A DNA stretch of 64,000 bases, from NCBI GenBank assembly GCA_000961585.1, contig LADN01000068.1, forward strand, positions 34,296-98,295, written 5' to 3'. This document shows, piece by piece, positions 7,697-17,050 of the stretch. The DNA is from Peptococcaceae bacterium BRH_c4a (lineage in GTDB: Bacteria > Bacillota > Desulfotomaculia > Desulfotomaculales > Desulfocucumaceae). The position numbers and the translations under genes were made by a program. The stretch's first letter is position 1, and each line of letters opens with the position of its first letter. A model generated the notes under the pieces. The model saw nothing but the letters and a program-made list of their open reading frames with translations, was not told the DNA's origin and did no database searches.

Positions 7697-9886
7697 ATGG
7701 ATATACTTGTTACGGGTGGCTGCGGCTTCATCGGATCCCATGTGGCAGAAAGATTTTATAAGGAAGGCCATAATGTTTTTATTATTGATAACCTGACTTC
7801 CGGTTTGCGCAGCAATATCAATTTCAAGCATAAGTTTTATGAAATGGCTGTTGAAGATATGCGGTGCGAGGACATTTTCTGCATTAACAAATTTAACGTC
7901 GTTGTCCATCTGGCAGCACAGACCAGTGTTCCCGCTTCCTTTGAAAACCCCTATAAAGATACTGTGTCAAACGTAACGGGTCTTATTAATATGCTTAGCC
8001 TCTCCGAAAGGTATGGTGTAAAGAGGTTTATTTTTATATCTTCGGCCGCTGTATATGGGGACCCCGATCAACTGCCCACTGATGAAGATACGGAGACAAA
8101 TCCCATGGCGCCTTATGGAATCAGTAAACTGGTTGGTGAAATGTACTGCCATAAGTGGCATGAAATATATGGATTGAGCACAGTATGCCTGAGATTGTCC
8201 AACGCGTACGGCCCGAGGCAGGCCGCAAAGGGAGAAGGCGGAGTTGTATCGGTATTTATGAAGCAAATCCTTGACGGGCAGAGTTTAACAGTTTACGGAG
8301 ATGGAAAACAAACGAGGGATTTTATTTATGTGGAGGACATTGCAGACGCTGTGTACAGATGCGTCGAAAGTGGTTTTTGCGGTGTAATGAACCTATCCGC
8401 AAATACCGAAATAAGTATCAATGATCTTATAGATACCTTGGCTCATCGTGCGGATATAAAAGAAGCGTTGCATAAGGAAAAAAGAAGCGGAGACATATCC
8501 AGGTCATCGATGGACAATTCAAGGATAAAGAGGGAACTTAACTGGTTGCCGAAATACAACTTTGAAGAAGGACTCCAAAAGACCTTCGATTGGTATGCGT
8601 CAATATATAAAAAACAGGAAAAGGAGACAGAGGCCAGCAAAAAAAGCGAGACAACAAAGCCCCGGAGTAAGTTGGCGGATTATGCAATACCCTTTGTTGA
8701 GAGTTTATTAGGTTTTATAGCAGTCATATTTATTGAGAGATTATTTAACAGAGGCGATCATTTCTTTATAGACTTAAAGCTTTTGTATATTATACTTATG
8801 GGCATTGCTTATGGAACAAAGCATTCAATCATGGCAGTGGCACTATCATCCAGTTTGTTCATTATTTCCAATGCAGGTTATGGAAGAGATCTAATATCAT
8901 TATTTTATGATCCAAACAGCCTGTTGCATATTGCCTATTATCTATTTGCCGGTTTTTCTGTAGGATACACCATTGATATGAAAAACAGAAAAGTAAAATC
9001 ACAAGATTTGAAGATAGAAGCAACAGAGGAAAAGCTTGAATTTGTAACTAAAGTGTACGATGAAACCAGAATCGTAAAGAATGAACTGCAAAAGCAAATA
9101 ATGGCATCGCAGGACAGCTTTGGCAAAATATACAGCATTATTAAGGAATTGGATACGTTTGAACCTGAAGATGTTTTTAGTTCAGCCGTTCAAGTGATGG
9201 AAAAAATACTGAAGGTAAACAGCATCGCTATACATGTCATGAGCCGAAACGGACTGTTTGCAAGACTTGTTGCAAATTCCGGCAGCCTTTCTTGGCATAT
9301 AAGCAAGTCCATGAAAGTGGAAGACAGCCCTGCGTTAAAATATATTATGGAATCAAAGGAAATATTCGTTAACAAGAAGTTAGATCCTTCCCTCCCTATA
9401 ATGATGGCCCCTATTACAGACAACGGTAAAACAGTTGCGATCATTTCTATCCTGGAGCTGGACTTTGATAATATAAACCTGTATTATCAAAACCTCTTCA
9501 AGGTGGCTTCAGACATGATTTCTTCTTCGCTTTCCAAAGCCCACAGGTACCAGGAGGCAACCAATGACAGCAGATACATAAGCGGTACTGCCATACTTAA
9601 CAGGGACAGCTTTGAAAAATTACTGCACGGCAAGATGCAAACAAAGGAAAAGGAAATGGCAAATTATGTACTGCTGTGCGTAAACGCCGCTGACCCGGCA
9701 GATAATTTGGAACATAGGATTTCCAACACGATACGCGATCGGGATTACATAGGTTTAGGCAAAGATAACAGATTATACATACTGCTTTCAAACACCAGTG
9801 AAAAAGAAGCCGGCGCCGTAACCAAAAGGTTGACGGACAAAGGAATTTCCACATCTATACCAGCAGGAGCTGATTTGATTGCATAG
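7697..9886 (+). CDS. Fusion of sugar-nucleotide 4-epimerase (PelX-like) with PelD c-di-GMP receptor
   Basis: A 729-residue protein. Residues 1-310 are a complete extended short-chain dehydrogenase/epimerase: GGCGFIGSHVAE nucleotide loop, SSAAVYGDP, and the catalytic YGISK. After a charged linker come about four membrane helices (about 330-435), a coiled-coil, a GAF domain (about 490-620) and a degenerate GGDEF domain. In the last, the active-site GGDEF is replaced by GKDNR, but the RxxD inhibitory-site motif is kept (RDRD, residues 680-683). This is the architecture of PelD, the c-di-GMP receptor that activates Pel synthesis, here joined to an epimerase like PelX, which supplies UDP-GalNAc. 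No stop codon or frameshift separates the halves. The fusion implies precursor supply at the membrane synthase. The PelX half could also be a UDP-glucose 4-epimerase. Confidence 0.85.
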   Translation: MDILVTGGCGFIGSHVAERFYKEGHNVFIIDNLTSGLRSNINFKHKFYEMAVEDMRCEDIFCINKFNVVVHLAAQTSVPASFENPYKDTVSNVTGLINMLSLSERYGVKRFIFISSAAVYGDPDQLPTDEDTETNPMAPYGISKLVGEMYCHKWHEIYGLSTVCLRLSNAYGPRQAAKGEGGVVSVFMKQILDGQSLTVYGDGKQTRDFIYVEDIADAVYRCVESGFCGVMNLSANTEISINDLIDTLAHRADIKEALHKEKRSGDISRSSMDNSRIKRELNWLPKYNFEEGLQKTFDWYASIYKKQEKETEASKKSETTKPRSKLADYAIPFVESLLGFIAVIFIERLFNRGDHFFIDLKLLYIILMGIAYGTKHSIMAVALSSSLFIISNAGYGRDLISLFYDPNSLLHIAYYLFAGFSVGYTIDMKNRKVKSQDLKIEATEEKLEFVTKVYDETRIVKNELQKQIMASQDSFGKIYSIIKELDTFEPEDVFSSAVQVMEKILKVNSIAIHVMSRNGLFARLVANSGSLSWHISKSMKVEDSPALKYIMESKEIFVNKKLDPSLPIMMAPITDNGKTVAIISILELDFDNINLYYQNLFKVASDMISSSLSKAHRYQEATNDSRYISGTAILNRDSFEKLLHGKMQTKEKEMANYVLLCVNAADPADNLEHRISNTIRDRDYIGLGKDNRLYILLSNTSEKEAGAVTKRLTDKGISTSIPAGADLIA

Positions 9887-10772
9887 TTTTCTTGTGGTGC
9901 ACTTACTACTGTGTTTTATTTATGCCATCTTCATGTATAAGAAAAGAGGCCAGCAGGCAGTATACTGCTTTGTTGTTGTCTTTTTAATGCCTATAGCCGG
10001 TTTCTTTTTCCTTTTCATTCTGAACATGCTTAAGTCGTCTGGACGTGACATTGACTTTGGAATATTCAATACGGATGAGGCAGCCTTCATTCCAAATATT
10101 GGATTTGTCAAAATGGTTGATTACGAGAGAGAAGTGAATATTGTACCGATTGAAGAAGCGCTTCTTATCAATTCGGACGATGTCAAAAGAAAATTGATCA
10201 TTGATATATTTAAAGAGGATGCTGTATCCTATATTGATTTTTTGGAAAAGGCGCTAAACAACCGTGATACTGAAACATCACACTATGCTGCAGCGGCTGT
10301 ATCAGATATATACCGGAAATTTTCCCTGGAACTTCAGAGTTTTTCTGTAAAATATGAGATGGACCGGAGTAACACTGATGTGTTGATTCCATATGCAAAA
10401 GTGTTGAAGGGCTATCTTTCCAGCACGCTGCTTGATAAAAAAAGTCAGAGAAAATACAAATATGCTTACTCACAGGTAATGGCTGATCTTCTGTTAGTCA
10501 ATCCAAAAGAGGAGTACTTTATGGAAAAAATCAACTGCGATATTAATCTAAAAGAGTTTGACCAGGCAAGACATTACTGTGAAACCTTTCTCTCTATGTA
10601 TCGATCTATTGAGGCGCCTTATCTCATGTTTCTAAAGTATTATTACATTATGAAGGACAATAGTGGCTTTTATAAGATGCTGTCTGACTTAAAGAGCTCC
10701 TCCGCGAGGTTTTCCAATAAGGGACTGAGCATCGTAAGGCACTGGTCGGAGTGCACATATGAATATCAGTAG
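9879..10772 (+). CDS. pelE: PelE-like membrane protein with helical repeats
   Basis: A 297-residue protein with two N-terminal membrane helices (LVVHLLLCFIYAIFMY and AVYCFVVVFLMPIAGFFFLFIL) and a cytoplasmic all-helical region like the TPR part of PelE. In Pel systems PelE bridges PelD and the glycosyltransferase PelF at the membrane. The start is a TTG overlapping the end of the preceding gene by 8 bases with AGGAG 9 bases upstream; the end overlaps the next gene by 14 bases. The call rests mainly on position and topology, since PelE is poorly conserved. Confidence 0.75.
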   Translation: MHSFLVVHLLLCFIYAIFMYKKRGQQAVYCFVVVFLMPIAGFFFLFILNMLKSSGRDIDFGIFNTDEAAFIPNIGFVKMVDYEREVNIVPIEEALLINSDDVKRKLIIDIFKEDAVSYIDFLEKALNNRDTETSHYAAAAVSDIYRKFSLELQSFSVKYEMDRSNTDVLIPYAKVLKGYLSSTLLDKKSQRKYKYAYSQVMADLLLVNPKEEYFMEKINCDINLKEFDQARHYCETFLSMYRSIEAPYLMFLKYYYIMKDNSGFYKMLSDLKSSSARFSNKGLSIVRHWSECTYEYQ

Positions 10773-12603
10773 GAAAAAAATACTGGTCATTCTTTTTTTA
10801 TTAATGGTCCTTGCGCTATTGATCCAGCTTGCACGGTCGCATTATATATTTTCCATTCAAAGAAACAATGCATTAGCTATTGAATTGGATGGCCGGATGA
10901 TTTTTAATGCGCTTCCCGAAGATATGATCAACAGAAAAGAAAGGGACAGCTACTGCGTCCTGTTCGACTCACGGGAACCTAACAGTGTGGTTCTTAAAGA
11001 CAATATTATCCGGATGATTGATTTGATGAAGAAGGATTATTCCTTGTCTGATATTAGCAAAGTTAATAAATTGGATCTGGCGGCCGATACGGCAATCATA
11101 TGTCTCAAACGCCTAAGCGATATTCCGGATATGGACTACCTGATGGACTTTGCCGAGCAGGGCGGTTCTGTTTTTTTTGCAACAACCCCGGAACTTGGAG
11201 ATAATTTTTATAAAATATATAGAAAAATAGGAATCCATGAGGCCAATGAACATGTATATACAGAGGGCATAACAATGCTAAACAACGTAATGTTGGGCTC
11301 CCAGGGGTTATCCGTGGGAAGTGACTTTATTAATAACACATCCCTTACCGTTGTACTGGATGACAGGTGTCGGCTGCATGCAGAATCATTGGATAAAATA
11401 CCGTTGCTTTGGGATGTACCCTATGGAAAGGGCAAAATAGTGGTTTTTAATGGCACAATGCTGAATGTAAAGGGAAGCAGGGGACTTATTGCAGGCACAC
11501 TCAGCCTATTGAAGGAAGATTACTTATACCCTATCATGAATTTTAAGGTGGTGTTTATCGATGATTTTCCTGCACCTTTTCCTGAAGGATATATTGATTC
11601 GATTTATAAGGAATATGGGCGAAGCACAAAAGGATTCTTCAGGGATGTGTGGTGGCCGGATATTCTAAGAACTGGTGCACTTTATGATATTAAGTATAGT
11701 GGAATGATAATTAGCTCCTATAATAATAATGTAAAACCACCCTTCATCCCTAAAAGTGGTCAGGATACAACAAATTTGATTCTGTATGGGCGGGAGCTTC
11801 TAAAAAATGGCGGCGAGATGGGAATTCATGGATATAACCATCAGTCCCTTATATTAAAAGGCGAGCCTATGGAGCATTACGTTACCTCAGTGTTGGAATA
11901 TAATGTATGGGAAACCTGGGAGGATATTAAAAAATCCCTTGATTCTTCTATGCAATACTTTGAGACCGCATACAAGGATTACGTTATTGCCAGCTATGTA
12001 CCTCCTTCCAATGTCCTCGGACCAACCGGGAGAAGCTTACTGAAGAAGTCAATTCCTGATCTTGAGACAATTGCATCCATCTATTTTATAGACAACGAAG
12101 CGGATGCTTATGTACAGGAGTTTGAAATAGCAGAAGATGGGATTGTGGAGTTTCCAAGGCTGACATATGGTTATACCAATGATGATATAAACACCTGGCG
12201 TATTATAAACGGTATTACTTCTATGGGAATTGTATCCCATTTTATCCACCCTGACGATGTACTTGACATGGAAAGAAACAAGGACAAACCATGGAGTGAT
12301 CTATCCAAGGAGTTCGAAGCCTTTTTCAAAAAGGTATGGGACAGTTTTCCGTGGCTCAGGAGTATGACTGTTACGGGTGGGAGCAGAGAGGCCAGGAAGT
12401 TTATTGAAAGCCGCACCTATATAGAATATGAGAGTAACGGTATCAAAGGCTACATCAACGGCTTTTCGGGAGAGTCCTATTTTATTCTAAGGACGGGTAA
12501 AAAAGCCTCGGCTGGAGAGAACTGCAGTGTTAAGTCAATTGATAAGGGCGCTTATATTGTTTGTGCAAAAAAATCGGCTTTTAGCATCGCACTAAGTAGG
12601 TGA
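10759..12603 (+). CDS. pelA: PelA-type polysaccharide deacetylase (DUF2194)
   Basis: A 614-residue protein with a signal anchor (residues 6-27), a Rossmann-like N-terminal half, and a carbohydrate-esterase-4-like deacetylase half. Asp268-Asp269 in VFIDDFPAPF and the metal site His357/His361 in HGYNHQS are visible. In Gram-positive Pel clusters this protein partly deacetylates the GalNAc-rich polymer outside the membrane. I see no separate glycoside hydrolase domain, so this resembles the deacetylase-only variant. It overlaps pelE by 14 bases and lies 4 bases before pelF, so translation is probably coupled. Confidence 0.8.
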   Translation: MNISRKKILVILFLLMVLALLIQLARSHYIFSIQRNNALAIELDGRMIFNALPEDMINRKERDSYCVLFDSREPNSVVLKDNIIRMIDLMKKDYSLSDISKVNKLDLAADTAIICLKRLSDIPDMDYLMDFAEQGGSVFFATTPELGDNFYKIYRKIGIHEANEHVYTEGITMLNNVMLGSQGLSVGSDFINNTSLTVVLDDRCRLHAESLDKIPLLWDVPYGKGKIVVFNGTMLNVKGSRGLIAGTLSLLKEDYLYPIMNFKVVFIDDFPAPFPEGYIDSIYKEYGRSTKGFFRDVWWPDILRTGALYDIKYSGMIISSYNNNVKPPFIPKSGQDTTNLILYGRELLKNGGEMGIHGYNHQSLILKGEPMEHYVTSVLEYNVWETWEDIKKSLDSSMQYFETAYKDYVIASYVPPSNVLGPTGRSLLKKSIPDLETIASIYFIDNEADAYVQEFEIAEDGIVEFPRLTYGYTNDDINTWRIINGITSMGIVSHFIHPDDVLDMERNKDKPWSDLSKEFEAFFKKVWDSFPWLRSMTVTGGSREARKFIESRTYIEYESNGIKGYINGFSGESYFILRTGKKASAGENCSVKSIDKGAYIVCAKKSAFSIALSR

Positions 12604-12607
12604 AGGA

Positions 12608-14014
12608 ATGAAAATTTGTATTATAGCCGAAGGCAGCTATCCTTTCATAACCGGCGGCGTTTCAAGTTGGATACAGATGCTCATCAGGAACTTTCCGGAG
12701 CATCAGTTTGTAATCTATGCCATCGGCGCAGAGAATAAAAACAGGGGGAAATTCGTTTACAGCTTGCCATCTAATGTTATCGGAATCACGGAAGTGTTCC
12801 TTGACACCTTCCTGCACGAAAAGGGGAAATGGGGAAAACGGTTTAAATTGAGCAACAGTGAAGGGATTATTTTTCAGAATCTTCTAAATGGAAGGGACTT
12901 TAATTGGGATGAATTATTCAGCATCTTGGCAAGATTTGATTCAATGACGGACTTCATTTTGAGCAAGAGCTTTTATGACATTCTTTCCCAAGCATATGCC
13001 GTAAAGTTCTCTCAAACCTCCTTCGTTGACTATTTTTGGTCGGTGCGCGGCATGGTGCTGCCGCTCTTTAATATCGTCAGACAGCCTATACCTGAAGCCG
13101 ATCTTTATCATAGCGTATCTGCAGGATATGCCGGAGTGGTTGGCGCCCTTTGCGCATACTTAACCAAAAAGCCATATATACTGACGGAGCATGGCATATA
13201 TACCAGGGAGAGGGAGGAAGAAATCATTAAATCCCAGTGGTTGAAGGGATATTTCAAGGATATGTGGATTGATTTCTTTTACAGCATGTCAAGGAGTGCT
13301 TATAGTAAGGCGGATCGAGCCATATCGTTATTTGGCAGGAACAGGGAGATCCAGATTGAGTTGGGCTGTCCTGCGGAGAAAATTCAAGTCATTTCCAATG
13401 GCGTAAGTCTGGAAGAATATAATCAAATTGCCAATGAGCCCAGGGATAAAGGCGAAATAAATATTGGCGCCATTGTTAGGGTCGTTCCTATAAAGGATAT
13501 CAAGACCATGATTCACGCCTTTGCACTGGTTAAAGAGGAAATCCCAAATGCCGGCTTTTATATCATGGGGCCTACCGATGAAGATCCCTTATACTTTGAA
13601 GAATGCATGCGATTGGTAGAGCTTTTAGGTGTTAAGGATGTAATGTTTACAGGCAAGGTTAATATTAAGGATTATATTGGGAAGATAGATGTAATGACGC
13701 TGACAAGCATCAGTGAAGGGCAACCGCTGGCAATACTGGAGACCATGGCGTGCAAAAAACCGTCTGTGGCCACCGATGTGGGAAGTTGCAGGGAACTGCT
13801 GTACGGTAACAATGACAATTACGGTGAGGCTGGGATTGTCGTACCGGTCATGGATTATGTAAAAATCGCCCAAGCCATTATTGAACTCTGCAAGAACAAG
13901 GGACTTCGCGATATGATGGGTAAGAATGCATATAATCGGGTTGCGGGCATTTACACCCTTGACATTTTCATAGATTCATACAGGAAACTATATAGCAGCC
14001 TGGGAGGGGTATGA
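12608..14014 (+). CDS. pelF: PelF GT4-family glycosyltransferase
   Basis: A 468-residue cytoplasmic glycosyltransferase. The N-terminal MKICIIAEGSYPFITGGVSSW is the signature start of PelF. HSVSAGYAGVVGAL and ILTEHGIYTREREEE belong to the acceptor half. The nucleotide-sugar half has VISNGVSLEEY, and SEGQPLAILE supplies the E-x7-E of GT4 enzymes. It polymerises the Pel chain from UDP-GalNAc/GlcNAc in complex with PelG. The gene is 4 bases after pelA and 1 base before pelG. The length matches the family. Confidence 0.92.
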   Translation: MKICIIAEGSYPFITGGVSSWIQMLIRNFPEHQFVIYAIGAENKNRGKFVYSLPSNVIGITEVFLDTFLHEKGKWGKRFKLSNSEGIIFQNLLNGRDFNWDELFSILARFDSMTDFILSKSFYDILSQAYAVKFSQTSFVDYFWSVRGMVLPLFNIVRQPIPEADLYHSVSAGYAGVVGALCAYLTKKPYILTEHGIYTREREEEIIKSQWLKGYFKDMWIDFFYSMSRSAYSKADRAISLFGRNREIQIELGCPAEKIQVISNGVSLEEYNQIANEPRDKGEINIGAIVRVVPIKDIKTMIHAFALVKEEIPNAGFYIMGPTDEDPLYFEECMRLVELLGVKDVMFTGKVNIKDYIGKIDVMTLTSISEGQPLAILETMACKKPSVATDVGSCRELLYGNNDNYGEAGIVVPVMDYVKIAQAIIELCKNKGLRDMMGKNAYNRVAGIYTLDIFIDSYRKLYSSLGGV

Positions 14015-14015
14015 C

Positions 14016-15503
14016 ATGGCAGGAATTGGATTTGAACTGAGAAAATTATTTACCGGAAAGGGATACCTTGATAGTATAAAAGCATACTTCGTATCCTCCC
14101 TGGTGACGGTTGGTCCCATGATTCTATGTATTACGCTTATGACGGTGCTGCAGATACTCCTTATGTACGTAGGCGTGGACTTTTCGCAAAGAGAGCTGTT
14201 TTTGTCAGCGATGGTTTATGCCTTTGTTTTTTCGCTTGTGGTGGCCAGCATCTTCATTATGCTTGCTTCCAGGTATATCGCCGATATGGTTTTTATCAAG
14301 GACTATAATCGGATTATAGCGTCTTTTTACGGGGTTATTGTGGTCTGCCTCCCCATCGGAGGTCTTTTGGGAGGGATTTTTTACCAGAGGTCCCCCATTG
14401 ATTTGCCGTTTAAGTTGGCAGCTTACTTGTTTTATATGGAGCTTATTGTTATATGGATTCAGGCTATTTACATATCGTTGTTCAGGGATTATTTTAAAAT
14501 ACTGATAGGGTTTTTGACAGGGGTTGTCACTGCAATTATATTGTCATGCGTTGCCCTGCTTTTTACCGAGGTAAGAGCAGTACTGGGTCTTTTAATATCC
14601 ATTGACATAGGTTTTTTTGTTATTATGGTATCCTATATGCACTATCTGAAGAGGTTCCTTCCAGATACAGACAGGAATATTTTTAACTTTATATCCTATA
14701 TTGACCGATATCCATCATTGATATTTATATGCTTTTTTTACAATCTGGGAATGTATTCCCATAATTTTGTATTCTGGTTAAGCGAATATGGGGTCAGGGC
14801 GGCAGATACATACAGTTTTGCTCCTTTTTATGATGTTCCTATGTTTTATGCCTATTTCACCATCGTCCCGACCCTGGTGCTTTTTGTTGTTACAGTGGAA
14901 ACATCTTTTATAGAGAAATATAAAAACTACTACGGCAATATTAATAACGGTGGAAATTACCAGGAGATCGAAATGGCGAAGAAGGAAATGTCGGTGGTTT
15001 TAGCTCAGGAAATAAGCTATATCATGGAAGTACAGCTGTTTTTTTCGATCATTTCACTGCTTATAGGGAGAAAACTGCTGCCGAAAATAGGGATGACCGG
15101 GCTTTCCATAGATATATTCAGCATCCTTGTGCTGGGCTGTTACGTGTTTGTCTTGATGTTTGTCATTATACTGATACTGCTGTATTTTGACGATAGAAAA
15201 GGCGCACTGATTACAACCTCGTTTTTTCTTCCCAGCAATATCCTTTTTAGTATGCTGACCTTGCAATGGGGAGAAGCTTACTTTGGACTGGGCTTTTTTA
15301 TGTCAGGTTTTTTCTCGCTGCTGATTGGACTTGGCAGGCTCATATATTATATCAGGAATATAGATTACTATACATTTTGCTCCCAGCCGATACTCTATAA
15401 AGAACAAATTGGTTTATTTACCAAACTCTCACGGCTGCTTGAGGGGGACAGGAGGACAACATCTCCGGCAGGGAAAGACCCAGCCCCTTTTCCTGGCACA
15501 TGA
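14016..15503 (+). CDS. pelG: PelG polytopic membrane protein of Pel synthesis
   Basis: A 495-residue protein with about 12 membrane helices. Its N-terminus, MAGIGFELRKLFTGKGYLDS, is characteristic of PelG. PelG is a polysaccharide-transporter-like protein that carries the Pel chain across the membrane together with PelD, PelE and PelF. It is the last gene of the operon; the next gene is convergent 49 bases away. A short proline-rich tail follows the last helix. The operon up to here is AT-richer than the following housekeeping run. Confidence 0.92.
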   Translation: MAGIGFELRKLFTGKGYLDSIKAYFVSSLVTVGPMILCITLMTVLQILLMYVGVDFSQRELFLSAMVYAFVFSLVVASIFIMLASRYIADMVFIKDYNRIIASFYGVIVVCLPIGGLLGGIFYQRSPIDLPFKLAAYLFYMELIVIWIQAIYISLFRDYFKILIGFLTGVVTAIILSCVALLFTEVRAVLGLLISIDIGFFVIMVSYMHYLKRFLPDTDRNIFNFISYIDRYPSLIFICFFYNLGMYSHNFVFWLSEYGVRAADTYSFAPFYDVPMFYAYFTIVPTLVLFVVTVETSFIEKYKNYYGNINNGGNYQEIEMAKKEMSVVLAQEISYIMEVQLFFSIISLLIGRKLLPKIGMTGLSIDIFSILVLGCYVFVLMFVIILILLYFDDRKGALITTSFFLPSNILFSMLTLQWGEAYFGLGFFMSGFFSLLIGLGRLIYYIRNIDYYTFCSQPILYKEQIGLFTKLSRLLEGDRRTTSPAGKDPAPFPGT

Positions 15504-15552
15504 ATGACTTTTTAATGGCCTTCCTGGCCTTGATTACCTTGGAAATAGGACG

Positions 15553-16386
15553 TCAATATTTCAGCGCAATTCCGTAAAGATCGGTGCGCCTGTGTTCCAA
15601 AAGGGGCAGCTCACGCCTGACCCTGTCGATTCTTTCCTGGGAGATATCCCCGGTTATTATCTCTTCTCCGTCCCCGGCACGGGATATAACGTCCCCCCAG
15701 GGATCAATGATCATGGAGTGGCCGTAGGACACGTAAGAGGCGTCAGTGTTCCGGGCCGGCGAGGCGGCTATTACATAAACCTGGTTATCCACCGCCCGGC
15801 AGCGGTAAACCATGTCCCAGTGGGCCGGGCCGGTGGTCATGTTAAAGGCGGCGGGTATGACTATGACCCTGGCCCCGCCCAGCGCCATCAGCCTGATTAA
15901 TTCCGGAAACCTCACGTCATAGCAAACGGCCACGCCTATATCACACATCTGGGTTTTTATAACGGTAGGCTGGCCGCCCGCCCCCAGGGTGCTGGATTCC
16001 ATAACCCTTACACCCCCGGGAAGATCAACATCAAAAAGATGCATTTTCCTGTGCCTGCCCAACAATTTACCATCCGGCCCGAACATAAAGCTGCTGTTGA
16101 AGGTGCTGCCTCCCTCCCGCTCTGGCACAGACCCCCCCACCAGGTATATTTTTTCTTCGGCGGCGGTCTCCGACAGCATGGCGAAGGTTTCCCCGCCGGG
16201 ATAGCTTTCGGCGTACCGGGGAAACTGCCTGGCAACATACGGGCAGTTGAACATTTCGGGCAGCACCACCAACTTTGCCCCCTGGTCCGCCGCCCCGGTG
16301 ATCATACTGCGGGCGGTGGCCAGGTTTTTTTTCTTATCTTCCACCACTGCCATCTGGCATACCGCAGTCTTAAAATTTTGCACCAA
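15553..16386 (-). CDS. Carbon-nitrogen hydrolase (nitrilase superfamily, omega-amidase-like)
   Basis: A 277-residue enzyme with the nitrilase triad: Glu in VVLPEMFNCPY, Lys in HRKMHLFD, and Cys in AVCYDVRFPE. The closest known activities for this subtype are omega-amidase (2-oxoglutaramate or 2-oxosuccinamate hydrolysis) and Nit-type metabolite repair. The start is a GTG with GGGAGG upstream. It is the last gene of the long minus-strand run from hrcA. The specific substrate is not settled by sequence. Confidence 0.85.
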   Translation of the reverse strand: MVQNFKTAVCQMAVVEDKKKNLATARSMITGAADQGAKLVVLPEMFNCPYVARQFPRYAESYPGGETFAMLSETAAEEKIYLVGGSVPEREGGSTFNSSFMFGPDGKLLGRHRKMHLFDVDLPGGVRVMESSTLGAGGQPTVIKTQMCDIGVAVCYDVRFPELIRLMALGGARVIVIPAAFNMTTGPAHWDMVYRCRAVDNQVYVIAASPARNTDASYVSYGHSMIIDPWGDVISRAGDGEEIITGDISQERIDRVRRELPLLEHRRTDLYGIALKY

Positions 16387-16444
16387 GCTTACCGCCTCCC
16401 GGTTGGGAATCGCCAGTCATAAATGACCTGTCATCGGTTATGTT

Positions 16445-17011
16445 CTAATACCTTCTATACTGACGCCCGACGACTGACGACTGACGTCCATTCCTGCCTC
16501 CCCTGCTCCCCAGCACCTCGGCCATAATTATTCCCGCGTATATTCCCGACGGTGAAAAAAGATGGTTCAGCAGTGCCCTGGGGTGGCCCGAATCGTGGCA
16601 GTCATTGCCATTAGGCCTTTCTTCACATACTGCTTCCCGGGGACATTCAGGTATAGCCCTCTGTTCTGTGACGGCATCCTCCGGCTCCCTGCTTTTAATT
16701 TTAAAGCTGTGCCCGTGAACCACCGGATTGTTTTCCGGGTCCTCCCGGCGGAGAGTGGAAACTTCCCGCTCCGGGTTCCACTGGTTCGGCTTGGGCGCGT
16801 CGTCATAATCACTCCGGCTTCGGTTGCCAGCTTCAGCCCCTCTGCCGGGAGAATCATTACGCCCCGGAAGGGATGCGTCATCATATTCATTCCGGCTCCC
16901 GTAACCTGCTTCAACCTCTTCGCCGGGAAAATCATTCCGTTTCGGGGGGGCCTCCATCGGCCTCCGGCTCCACGGCCCCGACAGGGGCCGGTCGTCGTCA
17001 ATTCTGTTCAT
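16445..17011 (-). CDS. Disordered hypothetical protein with internal repeats
   Basis: A 188-residue hydrophilic protein. Residues 20-80 contain an imperfect repeat of about 25 residues (PPKRNDFPGEE.EAGYGSRNEYDDA, then LPGRNDSPGRGAEAGNRSRSDYDDA). The C-terminal block HPRALLNHLFSPSGIYAGIIMAEVLG looks like the only folded part: a short amphipathic segment that may touch the membrane. The last codons (about SSVVGRQY) are written by a 7-bp repeat array at 16460-16487, so the original stop has probably been displaced. It follows floA on the same strand. No function is known to me. Confidence 0.55.
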   Translation of the reverse strand: MNRIDDDRPLSGPWSRRPMEAPPKRNDFPGEEVEAGYGSRNEYDDASLPGRNDSPGRGAEAGNRSRSDYDDAPKPNQWNPEREVSTLRREDPENNPVVHGHSFKIKSREPEDAVTEQRAIPECPREAVCEERPNGNDCHDSGHPRALLNHLFSPSGIYAGIIMAEVLGSRGGRNGRQSSVVGRQYRRY

Positions 17012-17050
17012 CTATTCACCACCATGATGGGAATTATTTTTCCGCCTTAT

